The notes beneath the pieces were generated by a model. That model ran no database searches. It had not been told where the DNA came from and saw only the letters and a list, made by a program, of their open reading frames with translations. A stretch of 64,000 nt of DNA from Rhodeus uyekii (lineage: Eukaryota > Chordata > Actinopteri > Cypriniformes > Acheilognathidae): positions 82,045-146,044 of the forward strand of contig JAWRVZ010000582.1 in the NCBI GenBank assembly GCA_037043235.1, written 5' to 3'. Positions 41,180-52,534 of the stretch are shown here, piece by piece. Made by a program: the position numbers and the translations under genes. Each line of letters opens with the position of its first letter. Within the stretch, counting starts at the first letter, position 1.

Positions 41180-44100
41180 AATTTGGAAGGATGGATGGCG
41201 TTAGAGAAATGGATGGATGGATAGATGGAGTCAGAAAGACGAATGGATAGAGTCATAGAGACAGATGGATGGAGAACCAGAGAGATGGATGGAAAGTCAG
41301 AGAGACGGATGGATGGAGAGTCAAAAAGATGGATGGAAAATTGGAGAGTAAAAGAGATGAATGGATGGATGGATGCAGAGAGTCAGACAGATGGATGAAG
41401 AGCCAGAGAGTCATGGATGGATGCAGAGATGCGGATACAGAGCCAGAGCAGGAGAGATGGATGGATGAAGAGTCAGAGAGATGGATGGATGAAGAGCCGG
41501 AGAGATGGATGGATGAAGAGCCGGAGAGATGGATGGATGAAGAGCCGGAGAGATGGATGGATGAAGAGCCGGAGAGATGGATGGATGAAGAGCCGGAGAG
41601 ATGGATGGATGAAGAGCCGGAGAGATGGATGGATGAAGAGCCAGAGAGATGGATGGATGAAGAGCCAGAGAGATGGATGGATGAAGAGCCAGAGAGATGG
41701 ATGGATGAAGAGCCAGAGAGATGGATGGATGAAGAGCCAGAGAGATGGATGGATGAAGAGCCAGAGAGATGGATGGATGAAGAGCCAGAGATGTGGATAC
41801 GGTCAGAGATGAGGATATAGAGCCAGAGATGCGGATACAGAGTCAGAGATGCGGATACAGAGTCGGAGAACTGGATGAAGAGCCAGAGAGATGGATGGAT
41901 GAAGAGCCAGAGAGATGGATGGATGAAGAGCCAGAGAGTTTTGTGGATTTGCTGTTGTAGTTCTTTTTATAAAAACAACACTTCTCGAAGGTCTTTGAAG
42001 CCAGAATTTAGGTTTTATTCTTCCAAACAAAATCGAGTCGATCTGCAGATCTCCTCCTGACACAAAGATATCCACCATTATATACTCTACTTTCTAGACA
42101 TTTAACACATCTCATGTGACAGTTTTTCTCTCTATGCATTGTATTTTGGCCTGAGCTCAACACTCTGTAATCATATTAGACATTCAACAACTAGAATCAT
42201 ACATACTCAGAGCCCTGAGTTTTGCGAGACATGTGCATCCTGTCTTTTGCAGACATCATGAGTTTCTCAGCTGAAAACCATCATACAGATACAAATAATG
42301 GTGTATAACCATACAGTTGAATTATATTTTGATACGTATTATTCATGCAATGAAAACTCCAACAAGAGATGGATGGATGAAGAGCCAGAGAGATGGATGG
42401 ATGAAGAGCCAGAGAGATGGAGGGATGAAGAGCCAGAGAGATGGAGGGATGAAGAGCCAGAGAGATGGAGGGATGAAGAGCCAGAGAGATGGAGGGATGA
42501 AGAGCCACAGAGATGGAGGGATGAAGAGCCGGAGATGCGGATACGGAGCCGGAGATGCGGATACGGAGCCGGAGATGCAGATACAGAGCCAGAGATGTGG
42601 ATGGATTAAGAGCCAGAAAGATGGATGGATGAAGAGCCGGGGAGATGCGGATACAGAGTCAGATATGCGGATGAAGAGCCAGAGAGGTGGATGGATGAAG
42701 AGCCAGAGAGGTGGATGGATGAAGAGCCAGAGAGGTGGATGGATGAAGAGCCAGAGAGGTGGATGGATGAAGAGCCAGAGAGGTGGATGGATGAAGAGCC
42801 AGAGAGGTGGATGGATGAAGAGCCAGAGAGGTGGATGGATGAAGAGCCAGAGAGATGGATGGATGAACAGCCAGAGATGAGGATACAGAGCCAGAGATGC
42901 GGATACAGAGCCAGAGATGCGGATACAGAGCCGGAGAGATGGATGGATGAAGAGCCGGAGAGATGGATGGATGAAGAGCCAGAGAGATGGATGGATGAAG
43001 AGCCAGAGAGATGGATGGATGAAGAGCCAGAGAGATGGATGGATGAAGAGCCAGAGAGATGGATGGATGAAGAGCCAGAGAGATGGATGGATGAAGAGCC
43101 AGAGAGATGGATGGATGAAGAGCCAGAGAGATGGATGGATGAAGAGCCAGAGAGATGGATGGATGAAGAGCCAGAGAGATGGATGGATGAACAGCCAGAG
43201 ATGAGGATACAGAGCCAGAGATGCAGATACAGAGTCAAAGATGCAGATACAGAGTCAGAGATGCGGATACAGAGTCAGAGATGCGGATACAGAGTCGGAG
43301 AAATGGATGAAGAGCCGGAGAGATGGATGGATGGATGAAGAGCCAGAGAGATGGATGGATGAAGAGCCAGAGAGATGGATGGATGAAGAGCCAGAGATGC
43401 GGATACAGAGTCAGAGATGCGGATACAGAGTCAGAGATGCGGATACAGAGTCAGAGATGCGGATACAGAGTCAGAGATGCGGATACAGAGTCGGAGAAAT
43501 GGATGAAGAGCCGGAGAGATGGATGGATGAAGAGCCGGAGAGATGGATGGATGAAGAGCCGGAGAGATGGATGGATGAAGAGCCAGAGAGATGGATGGAT
43601 GAAGAGCCAGAGAGATGGATGGATGAAGAGCCAGAGAGATGGATGGATGAAGAGCCAGAGAGATGGATGGATGAAGAGCCAGAGAGATGGATGGATGAAG
43701 AGCCAGAGAGATGGATGGATGAAGAGCCAGAGAGATGGATGGATGAAGAGCCAGAGAGATGGATGGATGAAGAGCCAGAGAGATGGATGGATGAAGAGCC
43801 AGAGAGATGGATGGATGAAGAGCCAGAGAGATGGATGGATGAAGAGCCAGAGAGATGGATGGATGAAGAGCCAGAGAGATGGATGGATGAAGAGCCAGAG
43901 AGATGGTTGGATGAAGAGCCAGAGAGATGGTTGGATGAAAAGTCAGAGATGCGGATACAGTCAGAGATGAGGATATAGAGCCAGAGATGCGGATATAGAG
44001 TCAGAGATGAGGATACAGAGTGAGAGAGATGCATGGATGAAGAGCCAGAGAGATGGATGGATGAAGAGCCAGAGAGATGGATGGATGAAGAGCCAGAGAG

Positions 44101-45990
44101 ATGGATGGATTAAGAGCCAGAGAGATGGATGGATTAAGAGCCAGAGAGATGGATGGATGAAGAGTCAGAGATGCGGATACAGAGTCAGAGATGCGGATAC
44201 AGAGTCAGAGATGCGGATACAGAGTCAGAGATGCGGATACAGTGTCGGAGAAATGGATGAAGAGCCGTAGAGATGGATGGATACAGAGCAAGAGAGATGG
44301 ATGGATGAAGAGCCAGGAAGATGCGGATTCAGAGTCAGAGATGCGCATATAGAGTCAGAGATGCGGATACAGAGCGAGAGAGATGGATGAAGAGCCGAAG
44401 AGATGGATTGATACAGAGCAAGAGAGATGGATGGATGAAGAGCCGGACAGATGGATGGATGGATGAAGAGCCGGACAGATGGATGGATGAAGAGCCGGAC
44501 AGATGGATGGATGGATGAAGAGCCGGACAGATGGATGGATGGATGAAGAGCCGGACAGATGGATGGATGGATGAAGAGCCGGACAGATGGATGGATGAAG
44601 AGCCGGACAGATGGATGGATGGATGAAGAGCCGGACAGATGGATGGATGGATGAAGAGCCGGACAGATGGATGGATGGATGAAGAGCCGGACAGATGGAT
44701 GGATGGATGGATGAAGAGCCGGACAGATGGATGGATGGATGAAGAGCCGGACAGATGGATGGATGGATGAAGCGCCGGACAGATGGATGGATGGATGAAG
44801 AGCCGGACAGATGGATGGACGGATGAAGAGCCGGACAGATGGATGGACGGATGAAGCGCCGGACAGATGGATGGACGGATGAAGCGCCGGACAGATGGAT
44901 GGACGGATGAAGCGCCGGACAGATGGATGGATGGATGGATGAAGTGCCGGAGAGATGGATGGATGAAGAGCCGGACAGATGGATGGATGGATGAAGAGCC
45001 GGACAGATGGATGGATGGATGAAGAGCCGGACAGATGGATGGATGGATGAAGAGCCGGACAGATGGATGGATGGATGAAGAGCCGGACAGATGGATGGAT
45101 GGATGAAGAGCCGGACAGATGGATGGATGGATGAAGAGCCGGACAGATGGATGGATGGATGAAGAGCCGGACAGATGGATGGATGGATGAAGAGCCGGAC
45201 AGATGGATGGATGGATGAAGAGCCGGACAGATGGATGGATGGATGAAGAGCCGGACAGATGGATGGATGGATGAAGAGCCGGACAGATGGATGGATGGAT
45301 GAAGAGCCGGACAGATGGATGGATGGATGAAGAGCCGGACAGATGGATGGATGGATGAAGAGCCGGACAGATGGATGGATGGATGAAGAGCCGGACAGAT
45401 GGATGGATGGATGAAGAGCCGGACAGATGGATGGATGGATGAAGAGCCGGACAGATGGATGGATGGATGAAGAGCCGGACAGATGGATGGATGGATGAAG
45501 AGCCGGACAGATGGATGGATGAAGCGCCGGACAGATGGATGGATGGATGAAGCGCCGGACAGATGGATGGATGAAGTGCCGGAGAGATGGCTGGATGGAT
45601 GAAGCGCCGGAGAGATGGCTGGATGAAGAGCCAGAGAGATGGATGGATGAAGAGCCAGAGAGATGGATGGATGAAAAGTCAGAGATGCGGAAACAGTCAG
45701 AGATGAGGATATAGAGCCAGAGATGAGGACACATAGCAAAAGAGATGGATGGATGGATGAAGAGCCAGGAAGATGCGGATACAGAGTCAGAGATGCGGAT
45801 ACAGAGTCAGAGATGCGCATACAGAGCGAGAGAGATGGATGAAGAGCCGGAGAGATGAAGAGCCGGAGAGATGGATGGATGAAGAGCCAGAGAGATGGAT
45901 CAATGAAGAGCCAGAGAGATGGATCGATGAAGAGCCAGAGATGCGGATACAGAGTGAGAGAGATGCGGATGGAGAGTCAATGAGATGGAT
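41180..45990. repeat. 4.8-kb minisatellite, 24-bp and 28-bp units
   Basis: The main unit is AGATGGATGGATGAAGAGCC plus AGAG (24 bp). From about 44430 to 45590 it becomes GGACAGATGGATGGATGGAT plus GAAGAGCC (28 bp). Stretches of an 18-bp unit AGATGCGGATACAGAGTC separate blocks. Because 24 and 18 are multiples of three, several frames stay open (RWMDEEPE repeats); the 28-bp part gives a 28-residue period on the minus strand. These are not genes. It lies in a zc3h7 intron. Confidence 0.95.
41937..42365. other. Non-repeat island inside the minisatellite
   Basis: About 430 bp of unique AT-rich sequence separate two blocks of the array. It may be an insertion or an old flank. No ends are recognised. 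Confidence 0.5.
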
Positions 45991-46677
45991 GGATGTGAAA
46001 TACCTGTAGAAGTGAAGCAGATGATGCAGGCTTGAGTGAATTCATGTGTTTGTTCCAGTGGGTTGTAACAATTAAAACTCTAATAAAAGGGTCAAATTAT
46101 TACCAAAAGAAAGGAAATCATGTGTAAGGTTGCTGCTTACTAAGAAGTGATCATGAACAAAACACCAGCTGTCATTTCTTAATAACCCCCCCAAAAATCA
46201 GTCCAAATAGTGGCAGCATATCAGTCCATTTAGTCAGTTCCACAAACAAATAATACTCATCGAGATTCCGGCATGTCCGCTCTCTCCCTTGGGTGGTCAG
46301 CCAACCACAGGTTCATTTGAAGAGAATGATAATGTTCCGAAAAATTAGCATGAGGAAGGTATAGTCCAACTGTTTGTAGGCCCCCAAAAAACACGATAAG
46401 TTCTCCACCAACACTTGCCACACCATCCCTCCAGGAAAAAAACAGGCCTCTTCAAAATGGCCGCCCTTCTCCTCTTATGAGCTGGCCCATCATAATAAAA
46501 GTCCCCCTCAACCACAAGTATTATACATGCATATATACATATGGGTGACATACAGAAAAGAAAAACATTTTTTTTTCTATCAGGGAATATTGTTTAGGCA
46601 TTTTATTGGTTATTGTGGGAGTGTCACAGGGTTCTTGGACAGACAGGAAAGTGTGGAGGTCACATGACCGTTCCTCT

Positions 46678-46738
<61 letters not shown>

Positions 46739-46794
46739 ATGTTAAACAGACGCTCTAATGCTTTCATATCATCAGACAGAGACGTCACACTCAC
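45991..46794. other. zc3h7 intron, no exon seen; (CA)n at 46681-46737
   Basis: A pure CA run of about 28 units lies at 46681-46737. The stretch 46180-46510 looks repeat-like, but I cannot name it. Confidence 0.5.
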
Positions 46795-46853
46795 CATCTG
46801 AGAAGAGTTTGTCAGTTTGACCGATGGCAGGAAATTACCACTGGCTTTCCCAC
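46795..46853 (-). CDS. zc3h7: Candidate zc3h7 exon
   Basis: 59 bp between CTGTCAG|GTGGG at 46854 and CAGATG|GTGAGT at 46794. It reads GKASGNFLPSVKLTNSSQM in the open frame, but that frame does not fit the phase left by the exon at 47258-47433. Either an exon is missed between them, or this is not an exon, or the gene is broken here. Confidence 0.35.
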
Positions 46854-47257
46854 CTGACAGACAAATAAACAGATACACCATCATTCCCACAGTCTCGGAA
46901 AACATGGATATAACAGGATTAATCAAAAACTAAAGAAAAAAAAAAAAGTCTCTCAAGTTAAATACATTTAATCAAGCAAAAATTGCTGAAGAATTTAACT
47001 GTTTTGTTCATAAAATTCATTGGTTAAAAGAGCAGAAATCATGAAAAACATGAACAAACTTCGGGAAGCACAACATGCCATTACTTTAACTTCAAAATCT
47101 CTTTAGGAAATTTCTTAAAAATTTCTTAATTTCTTTGACGAGGAGACGAGAAACACACCAGGCCGGTGGGAACGACTCCACTCTGAGAGGAAAGCAGGAC
47201 AGATTCAGCAAGTAACAGTGGATCACACGCCGGGTTCAGTGCTTTCTGTCCCCTCAC

Positions 47258-47433
47258 CTGCGGAGCGGCTTCCTCTTTAGACATGCAGTCCAACAGACTG
47301 TCCAGCTCGTCTCCCATCAGGTCATTGTCCTCCAGCGCCTGAGACACGGGGACCGACAGAGCCGGGGCGTCCTGGGAGTCGCTCACGGGGACCGGAGCCG
47401 GTAACACTGGAGACGGCCATTCACACGAACCAG
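47258..47433 (-). CDS. zc3h7: zc3h7 exon: acidic segment with GDELDSLLD
   Basis: 176 bp. The acceptor is CTGACAG|CTGG at 47434 and the donor CCGCAG|GTGAGG at 47257. It encodes a Pro-rich stretch, then EDNDLMGDELDSLLDCMSKE, matching the GDELDDLLD block of ZC3H7A. The frame stays open past the donor to a stop at 47126, so a longer terminal exon is the alternative. Confidence 0.8.
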
Positions 47434-47702
47434 CTGTCAGGAGACAACAATACTGAACACAATCCACAGCACAACTCTAATCAACACTGTACAACAGCTC
47501 ATTTAGTACAAGAACAGCATGCAGAAAATGTTTGTTCATCATTATTTCGGAAATAAATGATTGTTATTGTTAATTACAGTTTGTGTACAAAGACGTTCAA
47601 TTTTAGCAGTCGAAATCAAATTATGGTTCAAGATTTTGTTGATTTTTTTCCAGTATTTGTCACTGTGTGTTTACAAAAATGTTTTTCTAAGTCACTTCTG
47701 CT

Positions 47703-48283
47703 CATTAAAGCTGAATTTATTAAATGATAAATACAGTAAAACAGTGTAATATTATATCAGTGTAAAACAGCTGTTTTCGATGTGAATATATAGTAAAGTG
47801 TCATTTATTCCTGTGATTAAAGCTGAATTTATTAGATGATAAATACAGTAAAACAGTGTAATATTATATCAGTGTAAAACAGTTGTTTTCTACGTGAATA
47901 TATAGTAAAGTGTCATTTATTCCTGTGATTAAAGCTGAATTTATTAGATGATAAATACAGTAAAACAGTGTAATATTATATCAGTGTAAAACAGCTGTTT
48001 TCTATGTGAATATATAGTAAAGTGTCATTTATTCCTGTGATTAAAGCTGAATTTATTAGATGATAAATACAGTAAAACAGTGTAATATTATACCAGTGTA
48101 AAACAGCTGTTTTCGATGTGAATATATAGTAAAGTGTCATTTATTCCTGTGATTAAAGCTGAATTTATTAGATGATAAATACAGTAAAACAGTGTAATAT
48201 TATATCAGTGTAAAACAGCTGTTTTCTATGTGAATATATAGTAAAGTGTCATTTATTCCTGTGATTAAAGCTGAATTTTCAGC
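47703..48283. repeat. 112-bp tandem repeat, five copies
   Basis: The unit includes GATTAAAGCTGAATTTATTA, GTAATATTATATCAGTGTAA and GTAAAGTGTCATTTATTCCT. Unit starts at 47815, 47927 and 48039 show the period of 112 exactly. The copies differ by only a few bases. It lies in a zc3h7 intron. Confidence 0.95.
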
Positions 48284-48800
48284 ATCATTACTCCAGTCTT
48301 CAGTGTCACATGATCTTCACTAATCATTAAAATATGATGATTTGATGATCAAGAAATAACAGTAAGAAATATTATTGTCAAAGTTGAGAACAGTTCTGCT
48401 TTATCTTTTTGTGGAACCTGTTATACATTATTTTTTTCTGGATTATTTAATAAAATCTATTATAAATGTCTTATGGTCATTTCTGATCAATTTAATGCGT
48501 CGCTAGAAAACGTAAGTGAACGTTAAAAAGTAACTACAGCATTTGTAAATCTAAATCTAACATCAATGTTAATTTTAGCTAACACAAGTTAACCGGTGAG
48601 ATCTTACTGTAAAGTGTTAGATCATTTACGACTTGCTTTGCCTTCAAAATATTTAATCAGTTCATGTTTTGTCTGGGCATTGAGTCAGAGAGCTTGATGC
48701 ATCTGTCGCTGTGCTTCCCTATCTGAGCTCCAGGAAAACACACAGTGTTGCCTGCATTCCCTGAGGAGGAGTGTGACACTGAATACATGTGTCTAAGTAC

Positions 48801-48840
48801 CTGCAGAGTCGGGCGCTTTCTCCAGCTCAACAGACGAAAT
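48801..48840 (-). CDS. zc3h7: zc3h7 exon, 40 bp
   Basis: TTTGCAG|ATTTCG at 48841 and CTGCAG|GTACTT at 48800. It reads ISSVELEKAPDSA and leaves one base, which fits the phase of the exon at 47433. Confidence 0.65.
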
Positions 48841-48945
48841 CTGCAAACAAATACAAAAGACGAGAGAGAGGGAGAACGTCTAAATCAATGCAATGCACAG
48901 ATTCACATTCATGCAATGTTGTTTGTAGTTTAAATGAAGTCTTGC

Positions 48946-49002
48946 CTCATCAACAGGTGGCAATACGAGCCTATTGTCCTCAGATCCTGCCGCTTTCCCT
49001 TT
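48946..49002 (-). CDS. zc3h7: zc3h7 exon, 57 bp, GC donor
   Basis: TGTGTCAG|AAAGG at 49003. The donor is GAG|GCAAGA at 48945, a GC-AG type. It reads KGKAAGSEDNRLVLPPVDE and is in phase with both neighbours. Confidence 0.6.
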
Positions 49003-49088
49003 CTGACACAGAACATATGCAAATAAATATCGTCTGATAATACGATAACCTAATAAAGCAATGAAAGCAGGGAATTCTGGGAGCTCAC

Positions 49089-49169
49089 GTTAGAACTGAT
49101 GTACGCTTTTCTGTTTTTCAGCCCCAGACTGGATGCAATTTCCTGCGACAAATTTCTGACGGTCTGATC
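49089..49169 (-). CDS. zc3h7: zc3h7 exon, 81 bp
   Basis: CTTTCAG|GATC at 49170 and TCTAAC|GTGAGC at 49088. It reads DQTVRNLSQEIASSLGLKNR then KAYISSN, matching the QELAQKLGxxxRKAY block of ZC3H7 proteins. In phase with its neighbours. Confidence 0.8.
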
Positions 49170-49804
49170 CTGAAAGAGCAAAATACATATTATACTTTAT
49201 ATTACATGATATTAATATAGATATTATATTTGTATTAATAAATATTATTCCCAGATATGCCCGTTAAACATTCATTTGAGTTCAGTTTCTTAAATATGAG
49301 CGATTCTGAAATAGTTGACTGTTATTGAACACTATGCATCTACTTTCAATTCTATTTACTATAATCAAAATGTTTTGACTGATTTTGTGACATGCTTCTT
49401 TAAATGTCACATTTTACATATGTAGTTCATCTCTGTTAATACAGTTTGAGCAATATAGATTACAAAATAAAGGCATATAATTATAACAATTTTCCAGAAC
49501 TTTAGAGATATTAAAGTCAAATTTAGAGATATTAAAGTCAAATTAAAGTCAAGTTGAATTAGATTTTTTTCTCCATTGAAAACATAAGTTTGACTAAAAT
49601 ACAACAATTTTACTTAATTAAAATAGTAAAAATAGCATATTAAATAATATTATATTCTTAAATAATAAAGGTAATTAATTTTACCTTAATTTAATATACA
49701 TTTTCAATATTAGTTTTTCAGTAAATTCCTCAACAGAAGATAATTTAGTGTAAGCAGTAATATATGTGTAATACATGTGAATGAGCAGCGTTGGTGAAGT
49801 GTAC
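49170..49804. other. zc3h7 intron, AT-rich, nothing recognised
   Basis: No exon, RNA gene or element end is recognised. A short direct repeat (AAATTTAGAGATATTAAAGT) occurs near 49498-49540. Confidence 0.5.
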
Positions 49805-49963
49805 CTGCGGTGAGATCAGCAGACATGCAGCGCTGCAATCATATGCCTCTCTCAGTTTCCCACAATCCTTCAAACACACGGCTTTACGGTACAAGGCTTT
49901 AGCGCTGTCCTTACACACCTCCAGAGCACAGTCACAGTCCTTCACCCCACTGTCAAACTCACC
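49805..49963 (-). CDS. zc3h7: zc3h7 exon: TPR segment
   Basis: 159 bp, 53 codons in phase. CTGTCAG|GGTGAG at 49964 and CCGCAG|GTACAC at 49804. It reads GEFDSGVKDCDCALEVCKDS, AKALYRKAVCLKDCGKLREA and YDCSAACLLISPQ, a TPR hairpin as in ZC3H7A/B (ALYRKAxxLxxLGRxxEAYD). Confidence 0.85.
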
Positions 49964-49983
49964 CTGACAGAGAGAAGCAGCAG

Positions 49984-51288
49984 TTTACATTTACAATTTT
50001 TTACATTTATGCATTTGGCAGCCGCTTTTATCCAAAGCAACTTACATTACATTCAAGAAACACATTGAATCAGTTCTTGCTTTCCCTGGGATCGAACCCA
50101 TGACTTTGGTGTTGTAATCACCAATGCTCTACTGGTTGATCTACAGCAGGGGTGTCAAACTCAATTGCACAGGGGGCCAAAATCCCAAACAAAATTAGGT
50201 CACGGGCCGAACATAAATAAACATTTATTGAAAACACTAAAACTAAACTTTTAAAACTTACCTTTTTTTAAAATTAGATGTGAATAAAAACAGACAGAAA
50301 TATTATTCTGGAATAAATCAACTTATACCTTAAATAACTTAAAAATATAAAAATATTTAAAAAATACTTAATTTTTTTTTAAATATATCCTGTCTAAATT
50401 ATACAAATTAGAAATAAAGTAAACAAGCAAGTAAAGTAAAAGTTAAAAGAACAAACATTCAAATTTCTTTACTCTTATGTCATTTTATACAAAACTTAAA
50501 AAGATTTATATATAAAAGATTTTGCTCTCCATAAAAATATATCCTGTCAAAATTATACAAATTCAAAATATGGACATGCTGCATATCAAAACCTGGAAAT
50601 CTAAATAAAATTTTTGCATTTCAGCAATAACAAATCAAATCATTCAGTTGAATTTGCTCTTATGTCATTTGTCTTATAGTGCCGTCTTATTAAATTATTT
50701 AATTACTGCCACATTAGCTCCGCAAATGAGACACACGGGTATACCGGCAGTATATCAGCAAACATATACCGTATTTTCCCGCATATAACCCATGGGTTAT
50801 AGCAGATTTTACAAACTATATCACAATTTTTTTTACACGTAATAATATTTCAATATATTTGTTACGTCCCTAAGGACGTAATGTTTTTTTTTTTTTTGCG
50901 CTGTATTTTCTTTCTGGCGCTTGTACTCTCACTCTGACAGCTGGCGCTGATATGCTGTCTGACCTGTCAATCATGCAAGAAGACGTTCTGCCATGAGGGC
51001 GGGCTCTTCTCATCAGATGATCAACACCTGAATTTCGCGCACAAGCACTGTGTACCGAGCCTGAACAGTTATGGATAATTAACAATAACAATCGCGCGGT
51101 ACTAGCGCGAGCGCGAAGCATCATTAGCCACTTCCTGTTTAATACAGGAAGTGTTCGGCGAGTCAGCTGGAGCGCGGGACATCTCGCGGGCCATTAATAA
51201 AATGCTCTCGCGGGCCGGACATAATTACACGCCGGGCCGGATGTGGCCCGCGGGCCTTGAGTTTGACACCTATGATCTACAGGAAAGC
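49984..51288 (-). mobile_element. tRNA-derived SINE copy 1, interrupted by a hAT element
   Basis: On the minus strand the tRNA-like head (GTAGATCAACCAGTAGAGC, GGGTTCGATCCCAGGGAAAG) is followed by a tail with TTGCTTTGGATAAAAGCGGC. The hAT element at 50147-51274 splits the head near its first bases. Confidence 0.75.
50147..51274. mobile_element. Non-autonomous hAT-type DNA transposon
   Basis: 1128 bp. The left end is CAGGGGTGTCAAACTCAATT and the right end the inverse of CATAGGTGTCAAACTCAAGG. A perfect 8-bp target duplication ATCTACAG lies at 50139-50146 and 51275-51282, as expected for hAT. No transposase ORF is present. Confidence 0.9.
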
Positions 51289-51378
51289 AGTTATAACCTC
51301 CTCAGCATTAGTGCTCAACCCATACATGACACTTAACTTCCTGAATGAGACTCATTTCTGTTCGGCTTTTAAGTGTCA

Positions 51379-51488
51379 GCATTTACATTCATGCTTTTAT
51401 CTAAAGCGACTTGCATTGCATTCAAGAAACACATTGAAATTCTAATCAGTTCTTGCTTTCCCTGGGAATCGAACCCATGACCTTGATG
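51379..51488 (-). mobile_element. tRNA-derived SINE copy 2, cut by an assembly gap
   Basis: Similar to SINE copy 1 (CTTTCCCTGGGAATCGAACC, CTAAAGCGACTTGCATTGCA). The tRNA-like head is lost in the N run. Confidence 0.75.
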
Positions 51489-51498
51489 NNNNNNNNNN
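51489..51498. other. Assembly gap (10 N)
   Basis: Ten N bases; the true gap length is unknown. It lies between the SINE and a possible zc3h7 exon. Confidence 1.
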
Positions 51499-51557
51499 TA
51501 TGAGCCCAACAACCTGTTTGTGCGACAGACACTGAGCTGCTGACAGTATTCATCAAC
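51499..51557 (-). CDS. zc3h7: Candidate upstream zc3h7 exon, cut by the gap
   Basis: TTTCCTCAG|GTTGATG at 51558 starts an open frame reading VDEYCQQLSVCRTNRLLGS before the N run. Its place fits the TPR region upstream of the 49963 exon, where a similar NR pair is expected. The likeness is weak and the end is unseen. Confidence 0.35.
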
Positions 51558-51779
51558 CTGAGGAAACACATGAGCAAAAAGAGTTCACATACACACATAG
51601 TACATTTTAATCATTTTTAAGATGTTCTTAAGTCACAGACCTTGTTTTTGTTACTTTTTTCAGAAACACTTATTGCCCAATAATGACTCTTAAGGTATAT
51701 TTAATATAAAAATGCATTTTCATTCACACACATTAGCAGCATTTCGTGGTGCAGGCGGTAGTCAAGACAGGCAGCTCTC

Positions 51780-51900
51780 AATCATCAACATTAATCCTGG
51801 CACAGTTCAGGGCAGGCAGAACACAGGCGCACACAGGCGCGCGCACACACAGGCGCACACACAGGCGCGCGCACACAGGCGCGCGCGCACACAGGCAAGA
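51780..51900. repeat. (CA/CG)-rich microsatellite
   Basis: Irregular CACACAGGCGCGCG runs centred on 51825-51893. Confidence 0.8.
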
Positions 51901-52534
51901 ATAGTACTGCTCAGAAACGATAACCAGGGCTAATCAAGTCTTCACAGTGAGTGTGTGGGTGAAGCAGTCTTTTATAGTCCATGAGATGAATAACAGCTGG
52001 TGTGAACAAACAGTCATAAGGGTGTTCAGCTGGTGTGTAATCAGTCCAATGTACTGCATGGTGGGAAATGTAGTGTGTAGTGTAGTGTCAGTTTATGTGT
52101 GAGCTCCCTCTGGTGGCTGTGGAGGGGAGTGCAGAGCTCATTTTCATAACAAAAATATAGCAGTGTGATTTTTAAACACCATTTTTACTTTTAATACATG
52201 CTTGCAGTTCATTTAGACTCATTACAAGTCCAAAATTCATACCCGTGTTTCTTAGGTTCTGCTGCTCAGCGCCTGTTACAAGCCTGCCTGCACCTGTGCC
52301 TTCTTCCACAGTGCCAGACACAGACACAGCAGAGAAAAGATTCATGGCTGAAACACTCACATGATCAAAAACTCCACCCTCTTTCAACATTTACCAGGAA
52401 GAGACAGACTTGTTATTTCATTTGTCACACTGACTTTTAGAATCAGTGATCAATGAAGAATGAAGAGGTGAAAAACTTTCAGAGAAAGGACTTGAATCGT
52501 TTGTTTCTGAACTCACAGCCAAATAATTGAGAAA

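Larger units (their letters stand above)
35225..51557 (-). pseudogene. zc3h7: zc3h7a/b-type zinc finger gene, partial and with a frame break
   Basis: Minus-strand exons match ZC3H7A/B in order. They are a TPR-type segment (ALYRKAVCLKDCGKLREAYD), an LGLKNRKAYIS segment, an acidic segment with GDELDSLLD, and a CCCH finger segment ending CTFAYCQEEIDVWTQER. The family consists of RNA-binding nuclear or cytoplasmic proteins with N-terminal TPRs and several CCCH fingers that act in RNA processing. Here the exon at 35502-35610 changes frame internally, and the later exons (further CCCH and C2H2 fingers) are absent from 1-35224. The Cys before QEEIDVW is as in ZC3H7A rather than ZC3H7B, but I do not decide the paralogue. 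The introns are swollen by a LINE, a minisatellite and other repeats. A live gene with assembly errors is the main alternative. Confidence 0.75.

Noticed and set aside
41269..45820. Long ORFs (up to 531 codons) with RWMDEEPE or HPSIHLSG repeats
   Set aside because: They follow from minisatellite unit lengths in multiples of three, or three times 28; both strands are open alike.
41180..48290. CRISPR-like array because of the regular repeats
   Set aside because: There are no unique spacers between constant repeats, the units are head-to-tail, and the DNA is vertebrate.
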